Below, one piece after another: positions 22,380-35,136 of a stretch of DNA of 64,000 bases. The notes beneath the pieces were generated by a model that saw only the letters and a program-made list of their open reading frames with translations, had not been told where the DNA came from and ran no database searches. Within the stretch, counting starts at the first letter, position 1. The number at the start of each line of letters is the position of its first letter. The position numbers and the translations under genes are program-made. Source of the stretch: Cunninghamella blakesleeana (lineage: Eukaryota; Mucoromycota; Mucoromycetes; Mucorales; Cunninghamellaceae); contig JAFCIZ010000007.1 of NCBI GenBank assembly GCA_017871115.1, positions 1,302,001 through 1,366,000 on the forward strand. The letters run 5' to 3'.

Positions 22380-24681
22380 TTAAGTAGGTAAAAAGCTCCA
22401 AATTGTTCCAATGATAGCAATTGTACAAGATATTGATAAAATAACCCAATCTAATATATATTTTCGCGTAGATAATGAGTGACCGAATAGTTTTAAGTGA
22501 CAAACCAAAGGGAAGATAACCGAAATACCATAACTAAATAATGCACCTAACAATGACTAAAATCAAATTAATCGTTAATAAAATAATGTATTTAATTTTT
22601 AATACTATCATATTTTTTTTTTATTTTTTTTTCTCTTCTTTTACTTACCATAACTCGATCAAATCCTGGAAAAATAATAGCTATAAAAACAATAGTACTA
22701 TGCAAGATAATTTTGTTTGACCAAGTAAAAAGGTTTTTGGAAGTCGAGGACCAACAATGACTTTGTACTTTGGATATTAGCCAGTGTTCCCATACCACTT
22801 GTAACGGGTTCATCATGACACCATATTTCGCAATCGGGGTTAAAAAAACAAGCCAAAGAATGATGTTATTTAAGAGTCGATTATAACCTACATTTACAGC
22901 TAAATTTTGTGTTATCTTTTTTTTAATAAAAGAAATAAATAAATACACATATAGATATTACTATTTTTGGGATATAGCTTAATACTTTTATGTTGTTTTT
23001 TATTTTTTAAATACTTCTTTCATAGTTTCCAATCCGAACATTGAATAACCTGCCCATGCCATTGACACATATATAAGAATTGTGATGACATAGCTAATGT
23101 CAACAACTTTATTATATTTCTTTGGTTCATCCATATCACGATATATTGATGGAAAGACGGCATGACCCGCAAATCCGGACATAATAAGGCCAAAGCTAAT
23201 AGGCAAACTATATAAATTTGATGGAAATACTTCAGTAGGCTATGGATAATAACCATAATAAGGCTTAAAAGTGATTAGTTATTCATTATTACTATTATTA
23301 TTACTATTATTCCATTTTATTTATTATTTTAGTGATTACCGCCATTTCCCAAAGACTTCCAGGATAATTTGGTTTACTAATTCCATCATAAAGGACAATG
23401 AATAAAAGAAAGATGCAGCTTAAAATTCCAATAAAACTGGCATAAGAAAGTTTTCTTATTGGGAAGAATAAGGTTGGTAATAAAATAATGAATGAAATTA
23501 ATCGGCTTGATACCATTGTAACAGATGGATAGAGAGACTGGATAGCATCACCAAGTAATATTACCATAGCTATTCTATTAATCAATAATAATAACGAATG
23601 CCCTTTAATCCTATATGTGGATATTACATTTATCTGCTATTTAGTTTACCCTATAGTTATTAATTCTAATATAAATACACCTCCAATGAAAGTTCTTCCA
23701 CGATCACCGAATGCGATAGCACCTATATCACTTTTTCAAAAGATAAATAAAGTGTCAATGGTTCAAAAAAAACATGAAAAAAGAGAATAAGTAAAACGTA
23801 GTTCTATATATAACATTTTTTTTTTTAATTACCTATATGTTACAGCTTCCCCATCTATAGGTTGAGCGTTAAGGCAGCGGATTAAAACTTTTGCAGTATA
23901 ATTTGTTGATAAGCAACAAAATAACAATATAAGTGAGCCAATACTCCACCCAGCAAGGCGGAATGCATATGGTAAAGTCAAAATTCCAATACCTCAAAAC
24001 AAAATAAATTGAAAAATAAAAACTATTTTAAAATGTATTTCATAAATGATATTTGCTTATTATTATTATTATTATTTTAAAAAATAAATACCTATTAAGA
24101 CATTCAGAGCATTAAATATGGATTGTGTAAATGAGGATCGTAGTGTGGTTAAAGGCTGTGAAATTAAAGAGGCAACTGTTGTTGGTCTGGATAGATTAGG
24201 AAATAATCCTTGTAAAGAACCACCTCCAGTTGGTTCGGATTGTGTTCGATTTAGGGTATCCAAGGTAGGATGCATAATATGTGATAGTTGACTAAGCAAT
24301 ATATATAAATATAAATATAGATACTTGGTAGTATATTTCTATCTTCTATAAAAAAATTTATTATTATGCTTACGCTTTTGATAATTGATCATAGTAATAG
24401 TCATGATTATCTTCCATAAAATGATTATTTATATTATATTGTTGATTTGAAGGTGTTATATGTAAATTTTCTGCAAAATACATCATTGAAGCTCTAGAAC
24501 AAGATTCCGCCATGGATTCTACTGCAGTACGAAATGTTTGAGTACGAGATAATGGTGCTGTATGACTTTCAATATTACCCAAAGTTAAATCAGGTACAAG
24601 AGAATCATCAAAAGAGTAGGAAATTGTACCATATTCTGGATGGCTGTTATAAGGTATTCTTTTATGATCACTATTGTCCAT
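22380..24681 (-). CDS. AVT1-like vacuolar amino-acid transporter (AAAP family)
   Basis: Eight exons (24681-24374, 24291-24092, 23992-23833, 23730-23650, 23574-23340, 23239-23015, 22915-22649, 22556-22380) give 550 residues. AVT-type carriers move neutral amino acids across the vacuolar membrane using the proton gradient. A hydrophilic N-terminal tail of about 165 residues precedes the first membrane segment, which starts NALNVLIGIGILTLPYAFR, the AAAP hallmark. Further hydrophobic segments include IGSLILLFCCLSTNYTAKVL, GIAMVILLGDAIQSLYP, IGILSCIFLLFIVLYDG and FGLIMSGFAGHAVFPSIYRD, and IVFIAIIFPGFDRVM and a final pair follow near the C-terminus. Length and order fit the yeast Avt1 group. Which AVT orthologue it is cannot be settled. 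Confidence 0.9.
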
Positions 24682-25271
24682 ACTGTATTTTTTTATTTTA
24701 TAAAAAGGAAGAAAAAAATAAAAAGAAAGGGGATAAAAAAGTTATATGATGTATTTATAACTATTTTCCATTTATGCAAATGATTTTTTTAACATGAAAC
24801 ATAAATAAATAAATAAAAAAGGTATAAAGGATGCTAGAATATTGTTAATTCAACTTTGTTTGGACACTTGTTTGTTTCAAACACTATTATTTCTCGCCTT
24901 TTTTTTTTTTTTTTTCTTTTTTTCAAACTTAATCTTTATATTACTATGATTATTTATATTTAATTTCAGACTTACTTCATTGATATTGTATCATATATTT
25001 AAGATTTTGTGAAATAAAGGAATTGAATTCTAAATAAACTGTTGTTTGTTATATTACTGATTTCAAAAAAGGAAATCCGAAAGGTAATGCTGAATCTATA
25101 TTTTATTAGACAATCCCCAAAGAAAAAATCATTTATGTAGGTGGTGCAATATATTTATATACATTTATATACTAGTGTTTGGTTTATTTATATAGTTCAT
25201 TATTTAAAAAATTATGTAATACAATAGAAAAAAGAAAATACGTATTAAAAAAAACAGGTGCAATTTTTTTA
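24682..25271. other. Intergenic region
   Basis: Upstream of the transporter and downstream of RDS3, both on the minus strand. It contains poly-T runs near 24899-24915. No gene is seen. Confidence 0.5.
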
Positions 25272-25923
25272 CTAGCCTTTCTTGAATCCAAATTTTTTCC
25301 TCTCATAAAACAGATCTATATAAAAAGAAATAAGAATTAATAAAAAGATACATGTTAACGATTATTATGTAATGATAGTAATAATGATATATATATATAT
25401 ATATATATATTTATAATCGCACCTGTTTTTGAAGAACCTAAATTAATAATCTTTGGACAACCTTCGCGATCTTTCTCTAATCGAGTACAACTAACACAGT
25501 AATATGCATCTGATACTCCTGGTCCACCACATACAACACAGCGACCTTGGAATGAACCTTTTAAAATAGAAATATGAACACGCAAAAAAAAAAAAAAAAA
25601 TAGGTGATTAGTATATGACTTTTTTAAATATATATTTTGTATGAAAAATTTATTTTATATATCAATAATAATTACCAAAGTTGCATTCTTCACAAATTCT
25701 AACTAAGGTTGCGGGTCGTACATAACTAATAATATTTTAAGCATATTGTATTTTTTAAGAAAAATTATAGCGATATTATATATATATATATATATGTTTA
25801 TTTATTTATTCTTATTTACCTATCACAAATAACACATCTACCATCGCATTTTTCACACAATCGTCCGATAGCAATGCCTGGTTGTTTTCTACAAAATATA
25901 AGGTCTGGATGATGTCTTGCCAT
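25272..25923 (-). CDS. RDS3: RDS3/PHF5A, SF3b subunit of the U2 snRNP
   Basis: Four exons (25923-25820, 25725-25676, 25557-25423, 25315-25272) give 110 residues, exactly the length of human PHF5A. The protein is a compact zinc-knuckle protein in the SF3b complex that helps recognise the intron branch site. All the CxxC knuckles are present: [31 protein letters not shown] and [12 protein letters not shown]. The C-terminal exon encodes [14 protein letters not shown] and is easily missed because it is 44 bases long. The third intron uses a GTGCGA donor, unlike the usual GTAAGT of its neighbours. The gene is divergent from the orphan gene at 26134 with 210 bases between. Confidence 0.97.
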
Positions 25924-26133
25924 TGATATATATATATATTATAAAAAAAAGGAAGAGGTGAGAGAGCGCAGAATTAGAAAAAAAAAAGTGTCGGTAAAAT
26001 TAAGCCACGACAAAAAATTCAATCTCCGTTTTTTTTAGAAGCGTACCCCTTTTTTCGCCCTTACCTTTCTTACCCTTACCATTTTTTCTTTTCATTTTAA
26101 AAAAAGTTAAAATACGAATCAACTAAAATAATA
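25924..26133. promoter_or_regulatory. Compact divergent promoter
   Basis: Only 210 bases separate the RDS3 ATG (minus) and the ATG at 26134 (plus), so the two genes probably share promoter DNA. It contains poly-A/poly-T runs and C-rich pyrimidine stretches around 26045-26090. Confidence 0.5.
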
Positions 26134-27246
26134 ATGGAAGCAACTAATAACACCAATAGTACACCCTCAATAGAAACACAATTATCACTACAACAAACAG
26201 CAATAGAAGAAGATCAGGAATTAATCGATGTTACTACGATTAAACCTGAAGAAATAAATGTAGATAATAATATTACTGAAATGGATATCGATAGTGCTAC
26301 TCCAAAACAAGAAACTAATATTATAACTTCAACAACTACCATTAATACTAATACAGACCAATACAATACAGATCGAATAAAAGTCGAAACAAATACTAAT
26401 ACTCTAAACGATACTATAGAAACAGCTACTTCGAATAATAATAATAATAATAACATTTCTGGATCAGCTGTAAATACAACAGTTACCATTACAAATTCTA
26501 ATATTAATACCTCCAATACTGTACCTGTAACAATGTCAACAACTACTACAAATAATAATAATAATAATAATGCTAATAATAATAATACATTAATCCAAGA
26601 AAATAAAACGATACAAAACAATAATGCCGTATTAAATAATACCGATGATACAACTGTGACAATATCAACAACCAATTTTGAAGAAATCCAGAAGCAATTA
26701 AAAAAAACATTAGATCACGTAGAACAAAGAAATATGGTAAGCGGTTTTGAAACACTAAGTAAAGCAACAAGCGCCGTAGTAAATCATTGTGAACAATTGG
26801 GTTTAACTTCAGACGATCATCCATATAATGCTATTGATAGAGAACAATTTTGGGCAGGATTAAATAATTGTTGGTTATATGCATTAGCTCAACGTCAAGA
26901 GCCTAGCAGCTCTGAAGAAAAAGTAACAGATCAACATTTATTTAAATTACGTGAAAAAGTAGTAGCTTGGGCTGATAAATTGGAAAGATTTGGTTTGGTA
27001 GATTATGAGATGGGATGGTGGGAAGCTGATATTTTAGCGGCTATCGATGGATGTTTAGCTCTGAATTATGCAACGGCACAAGCAGCGGTTGCACAAGTAG
27101 CGGCTTCAATATTTAATCAACAACAACCTCAGCAACCTCAGCAACAACCACAGCAGCAATCTCAACAACAGCCTCAACAACAGCAAGAACCACAACAACA
27201 GCCACAACATGAAAATAGTCAAGATCAACAAGAAAGCAATCAATAA
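26134..27246 (+). CDS. Orphan protein with N/T-rich head, one conserved-looking domain and Q-rich tail
   Basis: I do not recognise this 370-residue, single-exon protein. Residues 1-185 are T/N/I-rich with runs of six or more Asn from AAT codons. Residues about 187-325 look folded: an amphipathic helix (FEEIQKQLKKTLDHVEQ), then HCEQLGLTSDDHPYNAIDRE, a Trp-rich part (FWAGLNNCWLYALA) and LVDYEMGWWEADILAAIDG. The last 45 residues are mainly Gln/Pro. The middle has even codon use and no repeats, so it is probably the functional unit. No catalytic motif, signal peptide or membrane segment is seen. It could be a scaffold or a transcription-related protein; this is a guess. Confidence 0.75.
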   Translation: MEATNNTNSTPSIETQLSLQQTAIEEDQELIDVTTIKPEEINVDNNITEMDIDSATPKQETNIITSTTTINTNTDQYNTDRIKVETNTNTLNDTIETATSNNNNNNNISGSAVNTTVTITNSNINTSNTVPVTMSTTTTNNNNNNNANNNNTLIQENKTIQNNNAVLNNTDDTTVTISTTNFEEIQKQLKKTLDHVEQRNMVSGFETLSKATSAVVNHCEQLGLTSDDHPYNAIDREQFWAGLNNCWLYALAQRQEPSSSEEKVTDQHLFKLREKVVAWADKLERFGLVDYEMGWWEADILAAIDGCLALNYATAQAAVAQVAASIFNQQQPQQPQQQPQQQSQQQPQQQQEPQQQPQHENSQDQQESNQ

Positions 27247-27511
27247 AAGCAAGAATAATTAGCTATAATCTTAAATTTTATACATAAAATTGTATTGGTT
27301 GTAAGCTACATTTTCAATTTTCATGACAAAGCAATTTTCATAGCGTTTTACTATATTTTTTTCTTTTTTAATGGAACTTTTATCTAATTATATATATGTA
27401 TATTTATTTATTTATTATATCAATTTTAAATCATATTAGTTTAAAACAGAATGTACATATTATCATCAATAAATTATATATATTTAAAATAAAAAATTAT
27501 ATGTTCATAAG

Positions 27512-29772
27512 TTATTTAACAGTAGATCGAACGTAAAATAGGTTGTATGCAGCTCGGCTCTATTAAATTGGCAAAAGTAGAAATGAATTAACAAATATAG
27601 TTATTGCTGTTATTTTTATTTTATTTATTACCTTAACTTTCCCTTCGTCACACACTGAAAATCTAGTATCATCGAAATTATGCCATTCCCCACGATACCC
27701 ATTTCTTACACAAGCAGTGTCTATTTAGTAATAATAACAATAAAAATTCAAATATTAATATTTGAGTTTCAAAAAAATCATATTTATTATATGTATATCT
27801 TTCTTACAATGACCACCAGTTAAAGTTCCATAATGATTCTAATAATATAAAAAATGTAATTTTTTCATATAAACAAGAATTTATATTAGATATATTTCAA
27901 ACCATCATATTTACTATTATTACTATTATTATTGCTATTATAAAAACTTACGGAAACAGCATAAAGATCATAGTTCAATATAGGTGATGGTTTATTTGGA
28001 GCCGTCATTGATTTTGGAACATAGCGTGACAAATCTAAATTTCTAATGAAACAATAATTAAAATAATAATAATAAATAATAATAATAAAAGCTATTTGAC
28101 ATTTTTCATTGGGTGTTGATCATTTACTTACTTTGTTGGGTAATCAATATTTGTTTCCAATTTGTTTCGAAAAGGGCCATCAAAAGAAAATCGTTTCAAA
28201 TGAATTAATAAAACATCAGGTAATTTGGATAAAGATAATGACTTGCTAGCTTTTCTTAATTTTTTACACTTTGGACAATGCCAAGCATCCGACTTTTCCA
28301 ATATTTCTTCTTTTACGAAATGATCCAAGCATTGATATAAAGTAATGCTACCTACAGAAAGTTTTGATTTTGTAGGAATAGGTAATGATAGTGACATAAA
28401 GGTATTGTATGTTGTTGAAGTTGTTTTACAAGATGAGCATGTTAATCGGCTTCTGTATTGTCCCTGAAATAAACTGACAATTACGCTAGCATTTCTTGCC
28501 ATATATTTTTCCCACGCTATACTACTTGCTTGATAATCAGGTAATTTTTCAAAAGCCTCATCATCGTGATCATCATTGTTATTATTATTGGGTTTTCTTT
28601 GAATAGTATTTAAATCTTCATGTAATCCGTCCAGTAAAAAGTTTAAAAATTCTTGAGAATCCTGTTGTTCTGTTCCTGAGTACTGTGGTGCAAATCGAAC
28701 CAATGCTTCCTAAGTATTTTAAATAATTTTGCTAAGTTTGTTTCCTTTTATGTTTCTACTTTTATTTTTTTATTCATTCAATTTTACCCTAAATGTCACA
28801 GGAGATATAAAATTATAATTTTCACTCCACATAACACGTAACAATTCCGCAAAACTATCAGCCAAAACACCACCAGTTCCTAAAGGATTTTGCTTGTTTA
28901 CATGCTGCTTGTACATTCCAGCTATATAAATAAACGTATAAATAATATATATATATATAGACATAGACATAGGTATATATATTCTTCTATTAATACTTAC
29001 AAATAAAATAACGGGCAAAAGGTATTGTTCCACTTAAACATTGTATAATTGAATTCATATAACAGGTATTGCCTAAATTTTTTAAACCGGTAGTACCAAT
29101 TAAAACGCTACCAAGTTGTGAAAAACTACTATCCGATACAGGTGCAATTCTGGTATTGTTTGGTGCATTTGTATGAGGGCTACTGCTTCTGTTATTATTT
29201 TGTAGTGGAAGTTTTGGTGGTAACTGTGGTCTAGTATGATTAATATTATTAGGAATGTTATGTTGTGGAATTGGTGGAGGTGGTAGCTTCCTAGTTGGTT
29301 TTGCAGGTATAGCAGGTGGTGTATCATATAACCTATTAGTTGTGGTGGTAAATCCATGGAAAGGATTATCAATGAATGTTTTACGTCGGGATAAGCCTGT
29401 TTCCATTGTTGATACATTTGGTTGAATTTCTGGATAGCGTGAATGATTTATTGAATTATTATAAGTCTGGCTATTATAATCTACATGAGATGGTGATGAT
29501 GAATGACCGCTGGGTAAAGGTATGGGCATTCGTACATTATTATTTTCATGCGATGATATTGGCATGATTGGGTATTGTTGTTGTAGAGGGTTATTATAAT
29601 AATACGATTGATATTGTGCCATTGGATCATGTATTTCATAATGTGGTGATTGACTCATTGATTGTAATTGTCCGCCTCGATGCTTATGATTAAACTTTTA
29701 GAAATATAGTAACAATAATAATAATAATGAATAAATGAATAAATTAGTTGAATGTACAAGCATCATATTTAT

Positions 29773-29817
<45 letters not shown>

Positions 29818-31560
29818 TATTACGATAATGCCATGTTAACTTACATAATCATAAAGTGTATGGTTTACAAATGGCACCTCAGTTTTTTCATCCCTATTAG
29901 ACCTTGGATAAAATTGATTATTCATTTGTGAATTGTTTTCAGATTGTTTTACTGGTGGTTGCTGTGATGATGATGATGATGATGATGATGATTTACTATC
30001 TTTTCTATTAGGATCAGTAAAACTATAAGTTCCACGACTTCCTACAGTATTTACCCAGGCATCAAAACCACCTACCAAAACCATTGGCATACGAGGTAAT
30101 ATTTTTTGAAATTCTAATTCGTAAATAGCAGTTTTAAGATGATGTAATGGTTCATTTAATTGATTTACAGAGCTGGAGTTTTGGTCATAAAATACAATAA
30201 GGTCGAATTGGTGTCTATTTTCAAATAACTGTTGTTCTACTTCTGGATTTAGCACTAACGAATCTTGAATTTTTTGTGAAGTAACACTATTTTATAAAAA
30301 TATTTGTTTTATAAAAATAATACAAGTAATTAGTTATTATATACCATTAAGTATATTTCCCTTTTTTAGTACTATTTGCATAAAGAAATAATACTTTACT
30401 CTTTACGAAGAACAAGAGGTTCAATTTGTACCATCCATCTATGCTTAATACAAGCTTGCAAAAACATATCTCTAGGTCTTACGTCCAAAAGCAAAACACT
30501 ACGTGGATTTTCTTTTTGGGTGATCCATTTCACAAGCTCTCGTGGCTCTACTTCTAAAGTTGCCGGAAATTCATTATTGGTAAGAGATGGTAACTGAAAG
30601 GAAGTAGTGTTAGTTGGAGCTGAAGTATTTGAAGGAGGAGGTATGGATGATGGTGATGATGATTTTGACGATGCTTCGTGATTTGTTGGATATATTTCTG
30701 TAACTTTAGGTACTGAAGGTGGTATCTTTGAAGTTTGAAAATTATTTTCAGAATTTGATTGTTGTTGCCGTGAAATTGAATTGTTTACACTAGAGTTTTT
30801 TTTTTCATATGTTGATGATGGTAAATGACTTGGAACAGGAGGTAGATCATCCAATAATGATAAAGATGGAATAGCAGGGTATTTATCCATTTCTTTTTGA
30901 ACGTCAATCACATTATCTTCTGAATATTGAGGTACTTGTTGATCATAACTATTTTCGATTGTTTTTCTTATATCTTCTAACTTTTCTAAAACGTCAGTAT
31001 TGGTACGCTATAATTAAATTTAAATATATATATATAAATATTTGTTAATGCCAAGATCAAAAATTCTATTCCCGCACGTGTCATATCACTTTTTTACCTT
31101 GAATAGCTTTAAATAATAAGGGTCTTTTTGGATAGTATTGAAATCAGCATGTTTTCTTATTTCTAGTATGATACTATTTAAAATAAATATATGTATATAT
31201 ATTGAGTAATTTATTTTTTTTAAGTAACTATGTATCCTTTCCCCTTTATTATTATTTTACTTGCAGCCCTTCATAAAATATACAAAAGCTTTTTCCAAGT
31301 TCCCATTTTCTAATTCATTATCACCCTAAAGTATCAATATTTATAAAAAGTAAATGAATATTAGAATAAATATAAAAAATAATAGATGTTAATATTAATT
31401 TTACCTCTTCATATAATCGATTAACAGATGTAATCCATTGACGTAAACCATATCTTTGAATATCAGATTTATTCACTAATGCCCGCTCTTGTAAGTTTGC
31501 TAAAGTAGTCTGAGATGACTCCTGTGGAGAAATTGGTGATGAACGAGCTGGTTTACTCAT
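27512..31560 (-). CDS. Rhodanese-containing ubiquitin-specific protease (Doa4/USP8 type)
   Basis: Twelve exons (31560-31405, 31325-31261, 31173-31098, 31007-30400, 30286-29845, 29694-29001, 28921-28788, 28709-28132, 28042-27952, 27838-27808, 27720-27632, 27559-27512) give 1003 residues. These enzymes remove ubiquitin from cargo at endosomes. An N-terminal helical part (residues 30-99) resembles the USP8 dimerisation region. A rhodanese domain spans about 250-400 ([12 protein letters not shown] to [11 protein letters not shown]). A Pro-rich linker with PxxP motifs follows, then the USP domain with Cys box [13 protein letters not shown] (Cys660), [20 protein letters not shown], two CxxC zinc pairs (CSSC, CPKC) and His box GGHYTAC (His958). 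The rhodanese active-site loop reads YDQNSSS with no Cys, so that domain is probably non-catalytic, as in Doa4. Exon 10 is only 31 bases. Confidence 0.95.
29775..29814. repeat. TA microsatellite in intron 5 of the ubiquitin protease gene
   Basis: About 20 TA units lie inside the intron between 29844 and 29695. Confidence 0.9.
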
Positions 31561-32348
31561 CTATTTTTATATTAGTATTTTTATTAATATGCTAGCTAAA
31601 ATAAAAGAAGAATAATAAACAAAAGAAAAAGAAAAAGAAGAGAGAAAGGATGGAAAATGAAAAATTAAAAAAGGATTAAAGATATCACTGCAGTAGATTT
31701 TATATACTCCGAAAATCTTCTTTTGCGGTCACATGTTTTTTACATTGTTAGAAAATTGCTAAAGACACACGTAATAATTTTCATAAATAGTATTTACAGA
31801 TCCAGAAGCAATGGAACTATATTTCAATTATATATATGATTTTCATTTTTTTTATGATTAATAAAATAGAAAAGTATATAAGACTAGATATAAATAGATT
31901 ATATAATTGTTTATAAAAAGTTTTAATGTAATGACTAAATGTATATATAATGCTTTACAGGAACTTTGTAGAATCTTGACCTAAAGTCTAGCTAGCTGTG
32001 TACTTAGATAATCCATAGCATAACAATCAAATGATATTAAAATAAAGCATTTTTATTATAAAAATAATACATAGTAATTTCCATATAAAATATTTAAAAA
32101 ATTTAAAAAATAAATTGAGGCATAGCTTGGCCTTAGTGTTTGATAAGATAGCATAGTGGATTAGTGCCATATAAAAATAACAATAATATTATAATTTGTT
32201 ATTAGGTCTATTTTGGGTTACTTTTTAAGGTTTTGCTAATTTTTTAAATTCAGAAAGTTTTTTTTCTATTTTAACCCTTTTTTTTCAACTCATTTTTTTT
32301 TTTTTTAAAAAAAAAAAAAGGTTTTTCCCTTTCTTTTTTCTTTCTTTG
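31561..32348. other. Divergent promoter region with T14-A13 palindrome
   Basis: It lies between the protease gene (minus) and the CASD1 gene (plus). T14 followed directly by A13 at 32293-32319, just before the CASD1 start, is a perfect self-complementary tract. A stretch at 31960-32030 (CTAGCTAGCTGTG) is less AT-biased but unexplained. Confidence 0.5.
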
Positions 32349-35136
32349 ATGGGGACTACATCAATAATACAGACAAAATATCTACAATGGGGGATTTGCT
32401 TTACCTTTCTTTTAATTATACTTTCATCAATTACAAACTTCATATTTGGTAAAAATAATACTGAATATTATATATTTATATATAATTATTTATATTAGAA
32501 ATGTAACATCAAACTTATATATAAAATTATATAAATAGATGCTAATGATAGAGCACATTGTCAAGGAATGTTAGATGATGGTAGATGGTTGGATGAAACA
32601 GAAAATCAGTATAAACAATGGCAGCCTTCTGGCTGTATGTTACATAGTTATAAACCAACGGAAGTAGCAACATGTTTAAACCATTCACTTGTCTTATATA
32701 TTGGTGATTCTATTGTACGTCAACAATTTTTTGCTTTTTCACAATTACTACATCAAAATATTTCATTAGAAGGAGAAAAGCATAGCGATAGAAGATATGT
32801 ATTTCAAGAATTGGGTATTATAACAGAATTTTGGTGGGATCCTTATTTAAATGATACACGTACTTTGGATTTATTATCATCCTCTAGCAAAGGGCTGGAT
32901 CAACAGCAACGCCCCAGTTTACTCGTACTTGGTGCAGGTTCATGGCATATGCGTTATTTGGAAGCAAATGATTATTTCTATATATGGAAAAAATCAATGG
33001 ATAACGTGTTTGATGCTATTACAAAATCGACAAATACTCAATCACCATCTTCTATTGCTGATGCTGTTATATTATCACCTATCGAAATACCTCAATACGA
33101 CTTATTTGATACGAATCGGTCTTTAACAATTACTGAAGATAAAATATCATCCATGAATCAATACCTCTATCAACAAAATTCCAATCTTCATCCAACAACT
33201 CCTTTTGCTATCCCATTTTCTTGGAATCAAATGGTAAAAGATGCTTCTCAGATGACAGAAGATGGTTTACATTATAATTCAGTTTTATCAACGGCTCAGG
33301 TACAATTGGCTCTTAATTACCGATGTAATGATGTGCAACCAAAGCATTTTCCATATGACACGACATGCTGCTTTAGATACCCTCAACCTCGCTGGTATCA
33401 AAATATATTTTTTATTATATTCTTAGTGCTTGTACCTTTAGGTTTTTACTTTTCTAGTAATAACAATAATACGTATATTATATCATATGTCATACATTAT
33501 ATATGTGTTTAAGCTAATTTTTTTTTTTTTTTTCATGTGTTTATATTTTTATATACTAGGCTTAAATATGGTTCCAGCTGAAAGTGTTCTTAATGCCTTG
33601 TTTATCTTTGGCTTATGTGTGATTTATATGTACTTTGGTGATCGTACGCAAATTTTTGGGAAAATGCATAAGCATTTTGACGAGCAGACGTTTACTTATA
33701 TGATGGTGGTGCTAGTTGTAATAGCAGGAATTGTAACATTAAAAAAAAGTAAAAAAGAAGGCGATTTAGGATTTTTGAACCGCGATCAAACGGATGAATG
33801 GAAAGGATGGATGCAGGTCATTATTCTTATTTATCATTTTACGGGCGCTTCTGGCACTTCGGGTATCTATAATGCTGTAAGAATTTTGGTAGCTGCTTAT
33901 TTATTCCAAACTGGTTACGGCCACTTTTTCTTTTTTTATAAAAAGGGTGACTTTGGTATAGAACGTATTTTAAATGTGATGGTACGCTTAAACCTTTTGA
34001 CGTTTGTATTGCAGTACTTAATGGATACAGATTACTTAAGTTATTATTTTACACCTTTGGTTTCCTTTTGGTTTGGAATTATCTATATAACCATGTACAT
34101 TGGCCATGGGAATAATAAAAATACAAGCTTTTTGTTGGTTAAAATTGGATTGGCTGCACTTATTACAACAGTTTTTATTGAAACTCCTGGTATATTGGAA
34201 GCTGTGTTTGATGTTTTGTCGTTTTTGTTCAATATTCAATGGAATGCAAAAGAGTGGCGATTTCGTTTAGCTTTAGATGGATGGATCGTCTACGTTGGTA
34301 TGCTAAGTGCCTTTGCCTATATTAAATGCTTAGAATATAAATGGATGGATCACCCTTTGTTCCCTCGTATTAAATTGGCCACTTTAGTGACATCTTCGTT
34401 GGCTTTAGTATGGTATTTTTGGTTTGAAATAACTCGTGAAGATAAATTCGTATATAACAAAGCTCAGCCTTATATTTCATGGATTCCCATCTTGGCTTTT
34501 GTCTTTTTAAGAAATGCTACTCTAAAATTAAGAAATACCTCATCTAGGTTTTTTATTTTTATTGGAAAAATTTCTTTAGAAACCTTTATTGGCCAATTTC
34601 ATATGTGGCTGGCTGGCGATACGAAGGGACTTTTGATCATTTTGCCTAATTTGAAATGGGTAACAATGACGACTTTGGGCTGGTATACCAATCTTATATT
34701 TTCTACTATCCTATTTATATTTGTATGCTATTATCTAAGTCAAACAACAACAGAATTAACAAAATGGATTTGTAAAGATTTATTGTTGGCTGGTCATTCA
34801 ACAAATGCTACTACTGGGTCAAGAGAAGCATACCAACCTATTCCTCTTTTACCAACTGGTAGAGAAAATGTAAATGCATCTGTAATAGAGGGAAATAACA
34901 AACTTCCATCAGAATCAAATCAACAAGAAATGAAAAATGGACCATTAGCATCATCATCTTCTACTTCAACCACTACTGAACCTTCTGCAATTATTAACAT
35001 GAATGATACCAACGAAAATGACGGCCTACCTGAATTAAATTATAAACCATCCATTTTTTATAGATTTGTTATGGATCCTAGAATGAAGTCCGTTCTATTT
35101 TTATTAATTGTTGGTTTACTAAATAGATTTTGTTAA
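32349..35136 (+). CDS. CASD1: CASD1/Cas1p-like sugar O-acetyltransferase
   Basis: Three exons (32349-32448, 32539-33456, 33560-35136) give 864 residues. CASD1 acetylates sialic acid in animals, and fungal Cas1p of Cryptococcus acetylates capsular glucuronoxylomannan, both in the Golgi. An N-terminal signal anchor (about residues 12-33) is followed by an SGNH-type lumenal domain with IGDSIVRQQFF (Ser92) and DGLH (Asp275, His278), the expected catalytic set. A membrane helix at IFFIIFLVLVPLGFYF leads into a membrane domain of about ten or more helices (residues about 355-770), including the HFTGASGTSGIYNAVRI segment conserved in the family. A hydrophilic S/T-rich stretch and one last helix follow. 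The second intron donor is the GTAATA at 33457, chosen because it alone keeps phase. Confidence 0.92.

Noticed and set aside
26214..26824. Long open frames opposite the orphan gene at 26134
   Set aside because: They are mirror images of the Asn/Thr repeat codons (poly-Leu/Val) with no start context, introns or domain.
33487..33559. N-terminal extension of a separate 549-residue membrane protein
   Set aside because: Joining at 33456/33560 restores one CASD1-like protein with lumenal and membrane domains; the extension lies in the intron.
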